Source: Puia sp963703355 (GTDB taxonomy: Bacteria; Bacteroidota; Bacteroidia; Chitinophagales; Chitinophagaceae). From it: 64,000 bases of DNA. This document shows, piece after piece, positions 17,096 through 25,785 of this stretch. The notes beneath the pieces were generated by a model, which saw only the letters and a program-made list of their open reading frames with translations, searched no databases and had not been told where the DNA came from. Position 1 is the first letter of the stretch; the number at the start of each line of letters is the position of its first letter. The position numbers were made by a program, and so were the translations under genes. The stretch spans positions 4,154,001 to 4,218,000 of the forward strand of contig OY969813.1 in NCBI GenBank assembly GCA_963703355.1, in the 5' to 3' direction.

Positions 17096-17896
17096 CTATT
17101 CGAGAACGCGTTCCTCCTGACTCATTTTAGTCATATTATTTTTCTGCAACACTTCTTTTGCAAGGTTCAGGTAATTCATGGCTCCTTTACTATAGGCGTC
17201 GTACAAAATGACTGGTTTTCCTACACTTGGTGCCTCGCTTATTTTTGAATTGCGATGGATGATCGTATTAAACACAATTTCATCAAAATGTTTTCTCACT
17301 TCGCTCACCACCTGATTACAAAGTCGTAACCTGCCATCATACATTGTCATTAAGATACCTTCAATTTCCAGTTCGGGGTTGAGTCTGCTCTGTACGATTT
17401 TGACGGTGTTAAGTAATTTGCCAAGTCCTTCCAGCGCGAAGAATTCTGTTTGCACGGGCACGATTACGGAATCTGCTGCCGTTAGTGCATTCACTGTAAT
17501 AAGACCGAGAGAAGGGGAGCAGTCAATAATGATAAAATCATAATTCTTCCTAAGCGGCTCCAGAATATTTTTCAAAACTGCTTCGCGGTCGGGGTAATTG
17601 ATCATTTCAATTTCCGCACCTACCAGATCGATATGAGATGGAATGAGATCCAGATTGGGTACTTCAGTTTTCAGCACAACATCTTTTGCCGGAACATGGT
17701 TTACCATACAATCATATAAGCTCTGCGTTACATTATGTAAATCGAACCCTACTCCCGTGGTACTGTTGGCCTGGGGGTCGGCATCTACAAGTAAAGTGCG
17801 AAATTCCAGCACTGCAAGACTGGCAGCCAAATTGATTGCGGATGTTGTTTTACCTACCCCGCCTTTTTGATTCGCCACCCCGATAATTCTTGCCAT
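17096..17896 (-). CDS. parA: Chromosome-partitioning ATPase ParA/Soj
   Basis: 266 residues of the ParA/MinD family. The deviant Walker A KGGVGKTTSAINLA is near residues 10-23, with DADPQANST and DCSPSLGL as Walker A' and B. It lacks an N-terminal helix-turn-helix, as expected for chromosomal Soj types. It binds DNA non-specifically and drives segregation together with ParB. It is transcribed divergently from the FMN reductase gene; a perfect TAnnTTTG box precedes it on the minus strand. Confidence 0.95.
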   Translation of the reverse strand: MARIIGVANQKGGVGKTTSAINLAASLAVLEFRTLLVDADPQANSTTGVGFDLHNVTQSLYDCMVNHVPAKDVVLKTEVPNLDLIPSHIDLVGAEIEMINYPDREAVLKNILEPLRKNYDFIIIDCSPSLGLITVNALTAADSVIVPVQTEFFALEGLGKLLNTVKIVQSRLNPELEIEGILMTMYDGRLRLCNQVVSEVRKHFDEIVFNTIIHRNSKISEAPSVGKPVILYDAYSKGAMNYLNLAKEVLQKNNMTKMSQEERVLE

Positions 17897-17969
17897 ACCT
17901 TCTGCCGTTTAATTAATTATAGTTTTCATCCGCTGCCTGAGCAGATATGATGAAAGATTCGTGAAAGTA

Positions 17970-17977
17970 CAAAATTA
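17970..17977 (-). promoter_or_regulatory. Candidate -7 element of parA-parB operon
   Basis: The minus strand reads TAATTTTG, an exact TAnnTTTG match, about 75 bases upstream of the parA start. The upstream T-run is 24 bases away, a little far for a -33 box. Confidence 0.45.
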
Positions 17978-18062
17978 CCTTTCTTTGCTGCTGTTGGGTG
18001 TAAAAATACAAACTTGCCAGCCGAGTTCAGAAAAATACCACTTCGTCTTAACTTGCAGCCCC

Positions 18063-18560
18063 ATGTATCTCATCATATCAGGAACAAACCGGAAAGATAG
18101 CTTTACGCTGCGCATTGCCAAATTATACCAGACAATTTTGAAGAAAAAAAATATTGAGGCACACGTGCTTTCATTGGTTGGTCTGGAATTGCTGGAACGC
18201 AATCCTTCGGTGGTGGAATTGGAGAAGAAATGGCTGCTTCCTGCAGCAAAATATATTTTTATCAGTCCTGAATACAACGGAAGCATACCTGGCGTACTGA
18301 AATGTCTGATTGATGTTTCGGATGTAAACAAAGTATGGATCGGAAAAAAAGCTTTGCTGACCGGGGTTTCCAAAGGTAGGGCCGGCAATCTGCGTGGAAT
18401 GGATCATCTGACAGGCATAATGCATTATGTAGGTACAGTCGTTCATCCGAACAAACTTCCTATTTCCATTGTTGACACGCTGTTTAAGGAAGATGAAATG
18501 GCACATCAGGAAACCATACGAATGGTGAATCAGCAATTGGACGAGTTTATAGCATTTTAA
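18063..18560 (+). CDS. NAD(P)H-dependent FMN reductase family protein
   Basis: 165 residues from ATG 18063 (MYLIISGTNRKDSFTLRIAK). The open frame begins earlier, but the flavodoxin-like fold starts at this methionine. SGTNRKDSF is the phosphate-binding loop for FMN, and ISPEYNGSIPGVLKCLID is the family signature. It reduces FMN or quinone-like acceptors using NAD(P)H in the cytoplasm. It lies divergent from parA and 21 bases ahead of a metallophosphoesterase gene, so those two may form an operon. Confidence 0.85.
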   Translation: MYLIISGTNRKDSFTLRIAKLYQTILKKKNIEAHVLSLVGLELLERNPSVVELEKKWLLPAAKYIFISPEYNGSIPGVLKCLIDVSDVNKVWIGKKALLTGVSKGRAGNLRGMDHLTGIMHYVGTVVHPNKLPISIVDTLFKEDEMAHQETIRMVNQQLDEFIAF

Positions 18561-18581
18561 TGAAAAGATTAAATCAGATCT

Positions 18582-19829
18582 ATGCGTAGTACCGGTTTTC
18601 TGGCTGTTGTGGCCCTTGTGATGGCGGCAATTGACCTATATGTTTTCCAGGTTGTTAAAATGCTCTGTCAGGGCACTTCTCCTAAAACAAAAGCCATTAT
18701 CTTTTCAATTTACTGGGCGCTCTCTATAGTTGTCATAGTCATATTTCTGTTTCTTCCCTATCTCAATGCGGAACGCTGGCCGAAAAACTTCAGAAATTAT
18801 TTATTTGCTACGATCGTGGGTTTTTTCTTCGCCAAATTGCTCGCATCCGTTATTTTTCTCGTTGATGATTTGCGTCGTTTGATCCAGTGGGGAGTTGCAA
18901 AGATATTATTTCGAAATACAGAAGGAGAGGGTGCTGTAAATGAAGGGATTTCCCGATCTGTTTTTCTGAGCTGGCTGGGTATCGGGATTGGAGGAAGTCT
19001 GATCACCACACTTATTTACGGATTCTCGAACAAATACAACTACCATATCAAACGTGTTCCACTCACTTTCGAAAATCTGCCGCCGGCATTTCGCGGTTTA
19101 AAAATTGTGCAGATCTCGGATGTGCATTCAGGAAGCTTTGATAACAAGAACGATGTTGAAAAAGGTATCCAGATGATACTTGATCTGAAACCCGACCTTA
19201 TATTATTCACTGGGGATCTGATCAACGACCGCTCTACTGAAATGACGGGATATGAAGAAATTTTTGGACGGCTGAGAGCACCGATGGGTGTGTTCTCTAC
19301 CCTTGGAAATCACGATTATGGCGACTATGTGAAATGGCCAACGGAAGACTCCCGGATACAAAATCTTGAAAATTTAAAGAAGATTCAGGCGGGAATGGGC
19401 TGGCGTCTCTTAATGAACGAACACGTGGTTCTTCAAAAAGGAGGACAGGAAATCGCTTTAATAGGAATTGAGAACTGGAGTGCAAAAGCCCGGTTTCCCA
19501 AACACGGGAAGATGTGGCAAGCATATCCGGGTGCTGAAAAATATCCATTTAAAATACTTATGAGTCACGACCCGAGTCACTGGGACGCGGAAGTGAGGCC
19601 CAAATACGGAGACATCGATCTGACGCTTTCCGGTCATACCCATGGTATGCAATTTGGCATTGAGATTCCCGGATTTAAATGGAGTCCCGTGAAATATGTT
19701 TACAATCAGTGGGCGGGTTTATATGAGGAAGGGAATCAAAAATTGTATGTAAACCGTGGATACGGTTTTATTGGTTATCCTGGTCGTGTGGGAATACTTC
19801 CGGAGATTACGCTGATCGAGTTAACATAA
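18582..19829 (+). CDS. Membrane-anchored metallophosphoesterase
   Basis: 415 residues. Four hydrophobic helices fill the first 150 residues. A calcineurin-like phosphoesterase domain follows with the full metal-binding set: SDVHSG, FTGDLIND, GNHDYGDY, MSHDPSHW and SGHTHGMQFG. It belongs to the YkuE/YaeI-like group, whose members include UDP-sugar-lipid and other envelope pyrophosphatases or phosphodiesterases; the substrate here is not known. The active site probably faces the periplasm. No key metal ligand is missing. Confidence 0.88.
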   Translation: MRSTGFLAVVALVMAAIDLYVFQVVKMLCQGTSPKTKAIIFSIYWALSIVVIVIFLFLPYLNAERWPKNFRNYLFATIVGFFFAKLLASVIFLVDDLRRLIQWGVAKILFRNTEGEGAVNEGISRSVFLSWLGIGIGGSLITTLIYGFSNKYNYHIKRVPLTFENLPPAFRGLKIVQISDVHSGSFDNKNDVEKGIQMILDLKPDLILFTGDLINDRSTEMTGYEEIFGRLRAPMGVFSTLGNHDYGDYVKWPTEDSRIQNLENLKKIQAGMGWRLLMNEHVVLQKGGQEIALIGIENWSAKARFPKHGKMWQAYPGAEKYPFKILMSHDPSHWDAEVRPKYGDIDLTLSGHTHGMQFGIEIPGFKWSPVKYVYNQWAGLYEEGNQKLYVNRGYGFIGYPGRVGILPEITLIELT

Positions 19830-19968
19830 AAAGCGGTTATGGTACCGGGTTACTCAAAAAAATTGTATTCGTTTAATTAATAAGGTGTTAAAATGATTTA
19901 GCGGCTAACCAAAACAAAAAAATAAACGTTCCGGGTAGTAGGAAATTAGTAATCCAAAAAAATGACTT

Positions 19969-20559
19969 ATGAAGAAAGTATGTTATTTAGTTTTGTTCGT
20001 TTTTATTTTATCCGCTTCAAAAATTCAGGCCCAGAGTTTTCACATCGGAGTTAAAGTGGGTACCAATCTTTCACAAATTTCAGGCAGATCCTTCGAGGAT
20101 GCATTTCAGTGGGGTTTCTCAGCCGGTGGATATGCTGAGTTGAATATTAACAAGAAATGGGGCCTTCAGCCGGAACTTCTGTTCAATCAAACCAGGACGC
20201 AAACATCAAGCGATTTCTATACGATCATTCCCAATGGATTCAATAGTACAGATGTCAATTTAAATTATCTGACCATACCTGTTTTATTGTCGTTCAGACC
20301 CATTCCGATTCTCAGTTTCCAATTAGGTCCCCAGTTTGGAGTTCTCATGAGCACAAGTCAGACGCTAACCTATCCCCCTTCCAATGTATTCAAATCGGGT
20401 GATTTTTCAGTGGTTGGTGGTGCCCAGGTTAATCTTGGCTTCTTCAAAGCAGGAGCCCGGTACGTTAGCGGATTAACTAATTTAAATAAACTGGAAAGCG
20501 GCGTGGATACCTGGAAAAATGAGAGTTTCCAGATTTATATCGGATTTCGGTTGTTGTAA
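19969..20559 (+). CDS. PorT-like outer-membrane beta-barrel protein
   Basis: 196 residues with signal peptide MKKVCYLVLFVFILSASKIQAQ. The rest is an eight-stranded barrel of the OMP_b-brl_2 (porin family) type, seen in GVKVGTNLSQI, WGFSAGGYAELNI, LQPELLFNQ, YLTIPVLLSFRP and QLGPQFGVLM, ending in GFRLL. No transport specificity can be inferred. A heptamer repeat array begins inside its stop codon. Confidence 0.8.
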   Translation: MKKVCYLVLFVFILSASKIQAQSFHIGVKVGTNLSQISGRSFEDAFQWGFSAGGYAELNINKKWGLQPELLFNQTRTQTSSDFYTIIPNGFNSTDVNLNYLTIPVLLSFRPIPILSFQLGPQFGVLMSTSQTLTYPPSNVFKSGDFSVVGGAQVNLGFFKAGARYVSGLTNLNKLESGVDTWKNESFQIYIGFRLL

Positions 20560-20641
20560 GCCTAAAGCCCAAAGCCTAAAGCCTAAGGCTCAAAGCCCAA
20601 AGCCCAAAGCCTAAAGCGGAAAGCGGAACGCTTAAGGCAAG
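20558..20641. repeat. Left arm of the largest heptamer element (12 units of AAGCCTA type)
   Basis: Twelve consecutive 7-bp units, mostly AAGCCTA and AAGCCCA and drifting to AAGCGGA and ACGCTTA, start at the stop codon of the barrel gene. Together with the right arm, these sequences account for most of the 379-base gap before lon. The rest is a spacer with AGTGTG and ATTCTACGTT and about 85 bases ahead of lon. Confidence 0.9.
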
Positions 20642-20734
20642 TATGGAAATTTGAGAATAAGTGTGTATTGGTGTAAAGAGTGCGTTATATTCTACGTTTT
20701 CCTGATTAAACCATGAACTTAAGCCTACGCCTAT

Positions 20735-20853
20735 GCATTCGGCGCTTAGTCTTGAGCTTTATGCGTTCAGCGTTAAGCGTTAAGCTTTAAGCGTTCGGCG
20801 TTTAGCTTTAAGCGTTCGACGTTAAGCTTAATGCGTTCAGCCTTCAGCGTAAA
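20735..20853. repeat. Right arm of the heptamer element (17 units of GCGTTAA type)
   Basis: Seventeen contiguous units keep a strict 7-bp period (GCATTCG, GCGCTTA, GTCTTGA, GCTTTAT, GCGTTCA, GCGTTAA, GCTTTAA and variants). Read on the other strand they become TTAACGC/TTAAAGC, so this arm is inverted relative to the left one. It ends 85 bases before the lon start. Confidence 0.9.
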
Positions 20854-20938
20854 TGGCACCAAACTTGAACCTAAGGGGTTCAACCATAAAAAGATAGGAT
20901 AATTCCTCCAGAGGTGTTATTTTGTCACCCCTTTACAT

Positions 20939-23341
20939 ATGAATGACAAACTCTTTTTTCAGCGGAGTGAGCAGGAAATGGATTTCATGCCCATTATTCC
21001 GATAAACGAAACTGAACATGATAACCTGCCGGACACTGAGATTCCTCAGGAGATACCGATTCTGCCCCTGAGAAATACGGTGCTATTTCCCGGAGTCGTA
21101 TTGCCCATAACGGTAGGTAGGGATAAAAGTATAAAAGCAGTAAATGACGCCTACAAGACTGACAAATTGATCGGCGTTTTGGCACAAAAAGATAGTAGTA
21201 TTGAGGACCCCAGTTTAACAGAACTGGTGACAGTTGGCACCATCGCACGTATAATCAAAGTAATTAAAATGCCGGATGGCGGCACAACCGTTATTCTGCA
21301 GGGCAAAAGAAGATTCAAAGTGGGGTCCATAACCACTGATGATCCATATTTTAAAGCGCAGGTAATATTATTACAGGAAGAAGAAGCGCCCAAGGATCAG
21401 GATTTTGAAGCTTATATATCCAATATCAAAGATCTGGCTGCGCAGATTATTCAATTGTCACCCAATATCCCGACTGAGGCTTCTATTATTCTGAAGAATA
21501 TTGAGAACCCCTCTTTTCTGATCCATTTTATCTCAAGTAACCTCAACTCTGAACTAACCGATAAACAGGAGCTTCTGGCTACTGATCTGATTCGGGCCCG
21601 GGCAGACCTGCTTATGCAATTATTGCAAAAGGAATTACAGTTCGCTGAGTTGAAAAATAAACTGACCAACAAAACCAAGACGGAGTTAGACAAGCAACAG
21701 CGGGATTATTTTTTACAACAGCAACTCAAGAGCATCAAAGATGAGCTGGGTGGTGACAGCAATGAACGCGAGTTGCGTGATATGCAGAAAAAGGCAGAAA
21801 CAAAAAAATGGCCACAGGCAGCAAAAGATATATTCAAAAAGGGAATTGAGAAACTGGAACGTATGCATCCGAGTACGCCTGATTATTCCATAGTTTATAA
21901 TCACCTGGATTTGATGCTGGATCTTCCCTGGAATGAGTATACCGATGATCAGTACGATCTGAAGAAAGCATCCAAAGTGCTGGATCAGGATCATTACGGT
22001 ATGAAAAAAGTAAAAGAAAGAATCCTGGAATATCTGGCTGTGTTGAAATTGAAAGGAGATATGAAAAGTCCCATTCTTTGTTTTGTGGGCCCTCCGGGAA
22101 TCGGGAAAACTTCTCTGGGAAAAAGTATTGCCAATGCGATAGGTAGAAAATATGTGCGTATCAGTCTTGGTGGTTTACATGACGAAAGTGAGATTCGTGG
22201 TCATCGTAAAACATACATCGGTGCGATGCCTGGCAGAATATTGCAGTCACTTCGTAAAGTAAAATCTTCCAATCCGGTAATGATCCTGGATGAAATAGAT
22301 AAAGTGGGGACTGATTTTCGCGGAGACCCGTCATCAGCCTTACTGGAAGTGCTGGATCCCGAACAGAACAATACATTTTACGATAACTATCTCGAACTGG
22401 AATATGATCTCAGCAGGGTATTATTTGTTGCCACCGCCAACGACATCGGACACATTCAGCCGGCACTGCGGGATCGTATCGAAATAATTGATCTCAGCGG
22501 ATATGCCATCGAAGAGAAAGTGGAAATCGCCAAACGCCATCTCATACCAAAACAAAAAGAAGCCCATGGATTAAAGGGGCTGCCACTTAAATTTTCAGAT
22601 AAAAATCTTGTCAAGATTATTTCTGATTATACCCGTGAAAGTGGTGTGAGGGATTTGGACAGACAGTTGGCTTCTATCATGCGATACGAAGCGAAAGAAT
22701 TTGCTTTCAAGTCGAAACTGAAAGTTTCGATAACCGAAAAAGATATAGAGAAGGTTTTGGGTAAACCAAGATATAATAATGACTTGTATAAAGTGGCTAA
22801 TATGCCGGGTGTTGCGGTGGGACTTGCCTGGACTTATGTGGGCGGCGACATACTTTTTATTGAGACAAGTATAAGTGATGGTAAAGGTGATTTGAAACTT
22901 ACCGGTAACCTGGGAAACGTGATGAAAGAGAGTGCCACTACGGCGCTGACCTATTTGCAATCTAATGCAAAAAAATATGGATTAAACCCGGATGTCTTCT
23001 CCAGTAAAACAATTCATATTCATGTGCCAGAAGGCGGTACGCCAAAAGATGGTCCAAGTGCCGGTATTACCATGATGAGTTCTCTTGCGTCGGCCATTAC
23101 AGGCAGGAAAATAAAACCCTATCTGGCGATGACGGGTGAGATTACACTTCGCGGCCAAGTACTACCGGTTGGCGGTATTAAGGAAAAAATACTGGCTGCA
23201 AGAAGAGCAGGTATAAAGGAAATTATTTTGTGCTGGCAAAATGAAAAAGATATCAGCGAAATAGATTCAAATTTCATTAAAGGGCTGAAATTTCATTATG
23301 TGAAAACAATGCAGCAGGTGCTGGATCTTGCTCTTGTTTAA
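20939..23341 (+). CDS. lon: ATP-dependent protease Lon
   Basis: 800 residues with the full LonA layout. The N-terminal substrate domain (IPILPLRNTVLFPGVVLPI) is followed by a helical region and the AAA+ module, with Walker A GPPGIGKTS near residue 384 and Walker B ILDEIDK. The C-terminal Ser-Lys protease domain has Ser in KDGPSAGITM (near 706) and Lys in VGGIKEKI (near 749). It degrades damaged and regulatory proteins in the cytoplasm. A near -7 box, TTATTTTG, lies 15 bases before the ATG inside a GGTG...CACC inverted repeat. A large heptamer element lies upstream and another follows the stop. Confidence 0.97.
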   Translation: MNDKLFFQRSEQEMDFMPIIPINETEHDNLPDTEIPQEIPILPLRNTVLFPGVVLPITVGRDKSIKAVNDAYKTDKLIGVLAQKDSSIEDPSLTELVTVGTIARIIKVIKMPDGGTTVILQGKRRFKVGSITTDDPYFKAQVILLQEEEAPKDQDFEAYISNIKDLAAQIIQLSPNIPTEASIILKNIENPSFLIHFISSNLNSELTDKQELLATDLIRARADLLMQLLQKELQFAELKNKLTNKTKTELDKQQRDYFLQQQLKSIKDELGGDSNERELRDMQKKAETKKWPQAAKDIFKKGIEKLERMHPSTPDYSIVYNHLDLMLDLPWNEYTDDQYDLKKASKVLDQDHYGMKKVKERILEYLAVLKLKGDMKSPILCFVGPPGIGKTSLGKSIANAIGRKYVRISLGGLHDESEIRGHRKTYIGAMPGRILQSLRKVKSSNPVMILDEIDKVGTDFRGDPSSALLEVLDPEQNNTFYDNYLELEYDLSRVLFVATANDIGHIQPALRDRIEIIDLSGYAIEEKVEIAKRHLIPKQKEAHGLKGLPLKFSDKNLVKIISDYTRESGVRDLDRQLASIMRYEAKEFAFKSKLKVSITEKDIEKVLGKPRYNNDLYKVANMPGVAVGLAWTYVGGDILFIETSISDGKGDLKLTGNLGNVMKESATTALTYLQSNAKKYGLNPDVFSSKTIHIHVPEGGTPKDGPSAGITMMSSLASAITGRKIKPYLAMTGEITLRGQVLPVGGIKEKILAARRAGIKEIILCWQNEKDISEIDSNFIKGLKFHYVKTMQQVLDLALV

Positions 23342-23343
23342 CC

Positions 23344-23452
23344 TAAGGCGTAAAGCCCAAAGCCTAAAGCTTTTTAGAGTAGTTAGTGTGGAATTATAGA
23401 AAATGCATTCTACGTTAAACCTTTTTTGCTTTGCGCTTTAGGCTTTGGGCTT
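23344..23452. repeat. Heptamer element with perfect 18-bp inverted arms after lon
   Basis: AAGCCCAAAGCCTAAAGC at 23353-23370 is repeated as its exact reverse complement at 23435-23452. The arms are extended by further 7-bp units to 23344 and from 23424. The 64-base spacer holds AGTGTG, the hairpin TAGAA-AATGCA-TTCTA (23397-23412) and TTCTACGTT. The left arm begins two bases after the lon stop. Confidence 0.92.
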
Positions 23453-23550
23453 ATTAACAGGTCTTTCACAAAAACTTATTAAACCATTACATAATCCTTA
23501 CGTTATAAATACAACCACAAAGATTTTCATGTTGGTTGTTTTAAGGGTTA

Positions 23551-23589
23551 AAAAAAGTTCCTCCATTTCCATGGAGGAATTCTTTTTTT
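23551..23589. terminator. Bidirectional terminator between lon and bioB
   Basis: A perfect 9-bp stem TTCCTCCAT/ATGGAGGAA with loop TTCC is flanked by a T-run on the plus strand (TTCTTTTTTT) and an A-run on the other side (AAAAAAG). It can therefore end transcripts from both lon and the convergent bioB. Confidence 0.88.
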
Positions 23590-23595
23590 AGGCTT

Positions 23596-23623
23596 AAAAC
23601 GCAAAGCCCAAAGCCCATAGGAC
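23596..23623. repeat. Short heptamer array before the bioB stop
   Basis: Four 7-bp units (AAAACGC, AAAGCCC, AAAGCCC, ATAGGAC) lie 12 bases from the bioB stop codon, on the bioB side of the terminator. Confidence 0.65.
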
Positions 23624-23634
23624 TTAACTAGTAA

Positions 23635-24612
23635 CTACACTTCCACACTTTGTTTGGCGCCTTTGAACGCAACCATCGCATTCAGGCCCAGCAAATCAAA
23701 CATTGCGGAATCATCTTCAAAAGAGGGATTGGGCGTTGTAAGGAGTTTGTCGCCGGCGAAAATAGAATTGGCCCCGGCCATAAAACAAAATGCCTGTTCG
23801 GGAATAGTCATTTCTGCCCGGCCAGCACTTAGTCTTACCATGGTTTTGGGCATCAGAATCCTGGCCGTGGCAATCATTCTCACCATGTCCCAGGTGTCCA
23901 CTTTAGGATTGTTTTCGAGAGGTGTTCCTTTTACCCTCACAAGCGCATTGATGGGCACACTTTCGGGATGTTCGGGTAAGGTTGCCAGAGTATGCAACAT
24001 CTTTACCCGGTCGTGGTGCGTCTCCCCGAGGCCAATGATGCCACCACAGCAAACGCTTATTCCAGCTCTACGAACATTACCAAGGGTATTTAACCGCTCG
24101 TCGTAAGTGCGGGTAGTAATAATTTCATCGTAATATTCAGCGGATGTATCCAGATTGTGGTTATATGCATACAGACCTGCGTCTGCAAGTTTCTTTGCCT
24201 GTGATTCTGTCAACATACCGAGGGTACAACATACTTCCATTCCCATAGCATTAACACCCTTCACCATATCAAGTACCCTGTCAAAATCTTTGTTGTCACG
24301 AATTTCCCGCCAGGCGGCACCCATACAAAAACGTGTAGAGCCGGCCTGTTTTGCCTTTTTAGCATATTCAAGCACTTCCCCGGTTTGCATCAGTGCATGA
24401 ACTTTTACATCGGTATGATACCGGGCGGCTTGTGGACAATAAGCGCAATCTTCGGAACAACCGCCTGTTTTTACCGAGAGCAGCGTGCAGACCTGCACTT
24501 CTGCAGTGTTATTATGTGTACGATGAACGGTTGCTGCTCTGTAAACGAGTTCCAGTAATGGCTGTTCATAGATTTCCTGTATCTCTTCTTTTGTCCAGTT
24601 TGTGCGGATCAT
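23635..24612 (-). CDS. bioB: Biotin synthase
   Basis: 325 residues of the radical SAM family. The [4Fe-4S] motif CxxxCxxC is at C52, C56 and C59 (CSEDCAYC), and later motifs YNHNLDTS and GGIIGLGE match BioB. It inserts sulfur into dethiobiotin, the last step of biotin synthesis, in the cytoplasm. No other bio genes are adjacent. The M42 peptidase gene lies 26 bases upstream on the same strand and could be co-transcribed. It converges on lon. Confidence 0.97.
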   Translation of the reverse strand: MIRTNWTKEEIQEIYEQPLLELVYRAATVHRTHNNTAEVQVCTLLSVKTGGCSEDCAYCPQAARYHTDVKVHALMQTGEVLEYAKKAKQAGSTRFCMGAAWREIRDNKDFDRVLDMVKGVNAMGMEVCCTLGMLTESQAKKLADAGLYAYNHNLDTSAEYYDEIITTRTYDERLNTLGNVRRAGISVCCGGIIGLGETHHDRVKMLHTLATLPEHPESVPINALVRVKGTPLENNPKVDTWDMVRMIATARILMPKTMVRLSAGRAEMTIPEQAFCFMAGANSIFAGDKLLTTPNPSFEDDSAMFDLLGLNAMVAFKGAKQSVEV

Positions 24613-24638
24613 TATCCAGATTTTATTTTGAACCGAAT

Positions 24639-25760
24639 TTATAAATGATAACTGAAATTTGTTTTCGGCGTGAGCGCAAGTAAGGTTTCATACATCAGAA
24701 GAATTGTTTGCTCAATATCGCCGCGATTCAGCATTTCGACAGTTGTGTGCATATATCTCAGCGGTATCGAAATCAAAACGGAAGGGCAACCTTCATTAGC
24801 ATAAGCAAAGGAATCTGTGTCGGTGCCGGTACTCCTTGAAACTGCTCTCAGTTGAACAGGGATTTTTTTCTCTGCCGCGATTTCACGAACAAATGCGAGT
24901 AGTTTATTATGAACAGCCGGTCCGAAGGCGAGTGAAGGTCCTTTCCCACAGGAAATATCACCTTCCACCAGTTTGTTCACCATGGGTGTTGCAGTATCGT
25001 GTGTTACATCTGTTATAATTGCAACATCGGGTTTAATTCTGCGCGCGATCATTTCCGCTCCCCGCAATCCTACTTCTTCCTGAACCGCATTCACAATATA
25101 CAGGCCGAAAGGAAGTTTCTTTTTGTTTTCCTTTAATAATCGGGCAACTTCAGCAATCATAAATCCGCCGATACGATTATCAAATGCCCGGGCGATCAAT
25201 GTGTCATAGGCCAATTCATCAAAACCATCCTGATATGTTACTACTGATCCCGGATGAATACCTAATGCTTCAATATCTTTTCTGTTACGAGCTCCACAAT
25301 CGAGAAAGAGATTATCAACTTTTGGGTGTACTTCTTTGGCATCCGTATTTGCCATCCTGGTATGAATGGCTGGCCATCCAAAAACAGCTTTAACAGGACC
25401 TTTGTCGCTGTGGATTATTACTCTTTGTCCGGGAGCAACCTGATGATCAACGCCACCGTTTCTTTTCAGGTACATAAGACCTTCGGGATTAATATAATTC
25501 ACAAACCAGCTGATTTCATCAGCATGCGCTTCAATTACAACTTTGAATTTTGAGTCCGGATTGATTACGCCCACCGCTGTACCATAGGTGTCAGTATAGT
25601 ACGTGTCAATATATTTCCTGAGATATTCGATCCAGATTTTCTGACCGTCACTTTCGAATCCCACTGGTGAAGGGGTATTCAGATATTTTTTCATGAAATC
25701 GAAAGAGGCAGGAGGGAGGATGGATTTTCTTGTCTGAGCAACAGATTTGGCTTTGGCCAT
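24639..25760 (-). CDS. M42 family metallopeptidase (glutamyl/deblocking aminopeptidase type)
   Basis: 373 residues. The dinuclear zinc site residues are visible in EAHADEI, FDNRIGGF, VQEEVGLRGAE and ITDVTHD, and the C-terminal His in RYMHTTVEM. Members form large dodecameric shells that trim N-terminal residues from peptides in the cytoplasm. The first 20 residues are basic and probably not a signal. It lies directly upstream of bioB. Confidence 0.9.
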   Translation of the reverse strand: MAKAKSVAQTRKSILPPASFDFMKKYLNTPSPVGFESDGQKIWIEYLRKYIDTYYTDTYGTAVGVINPDSKFKVVIEAHADEISWFVNYINPEGLMYLKRNGGVDHQVAPGQRVIIHSDKGPVKAVFGWPAIHTRMANTDAKEVHPKVDNLFLDCGARNRKDIEALGIHPGSVVTYQDGFDELAYDTLIARAFDNRIGGFMIAEVARLLKENKKKLPFGLYIVNAVQEEVGLRGAEMIARRIKPDVAIITDVTHDTATPMVNKLVEGDISCGKGPSLAFGPAVHNKLLAFVREIAAEKKIPVQLRAVSRSTGTDTDSFAYANEGCPSVLISIPLRYMHTTVEMLNRGDIEQTILLMYETLLALTPKTNFSYHL

Positions 25761-25785
25761 GAATAGAATTTATGACCAAAAATAA

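Noticed and set aside
16150..17896. A parS site near parAB
   Set aside because: I looked for TGTTNCACGTGNAACA-like palindromes. CACGTG cores at about 19423, 62785 and 62875 lack the flanking arms and lie inside genes.
20558..20853. CRISPR array
   Set aside because: Units are 7 bp, contiguous and degenerate, with no unique spacers and no cas genes.
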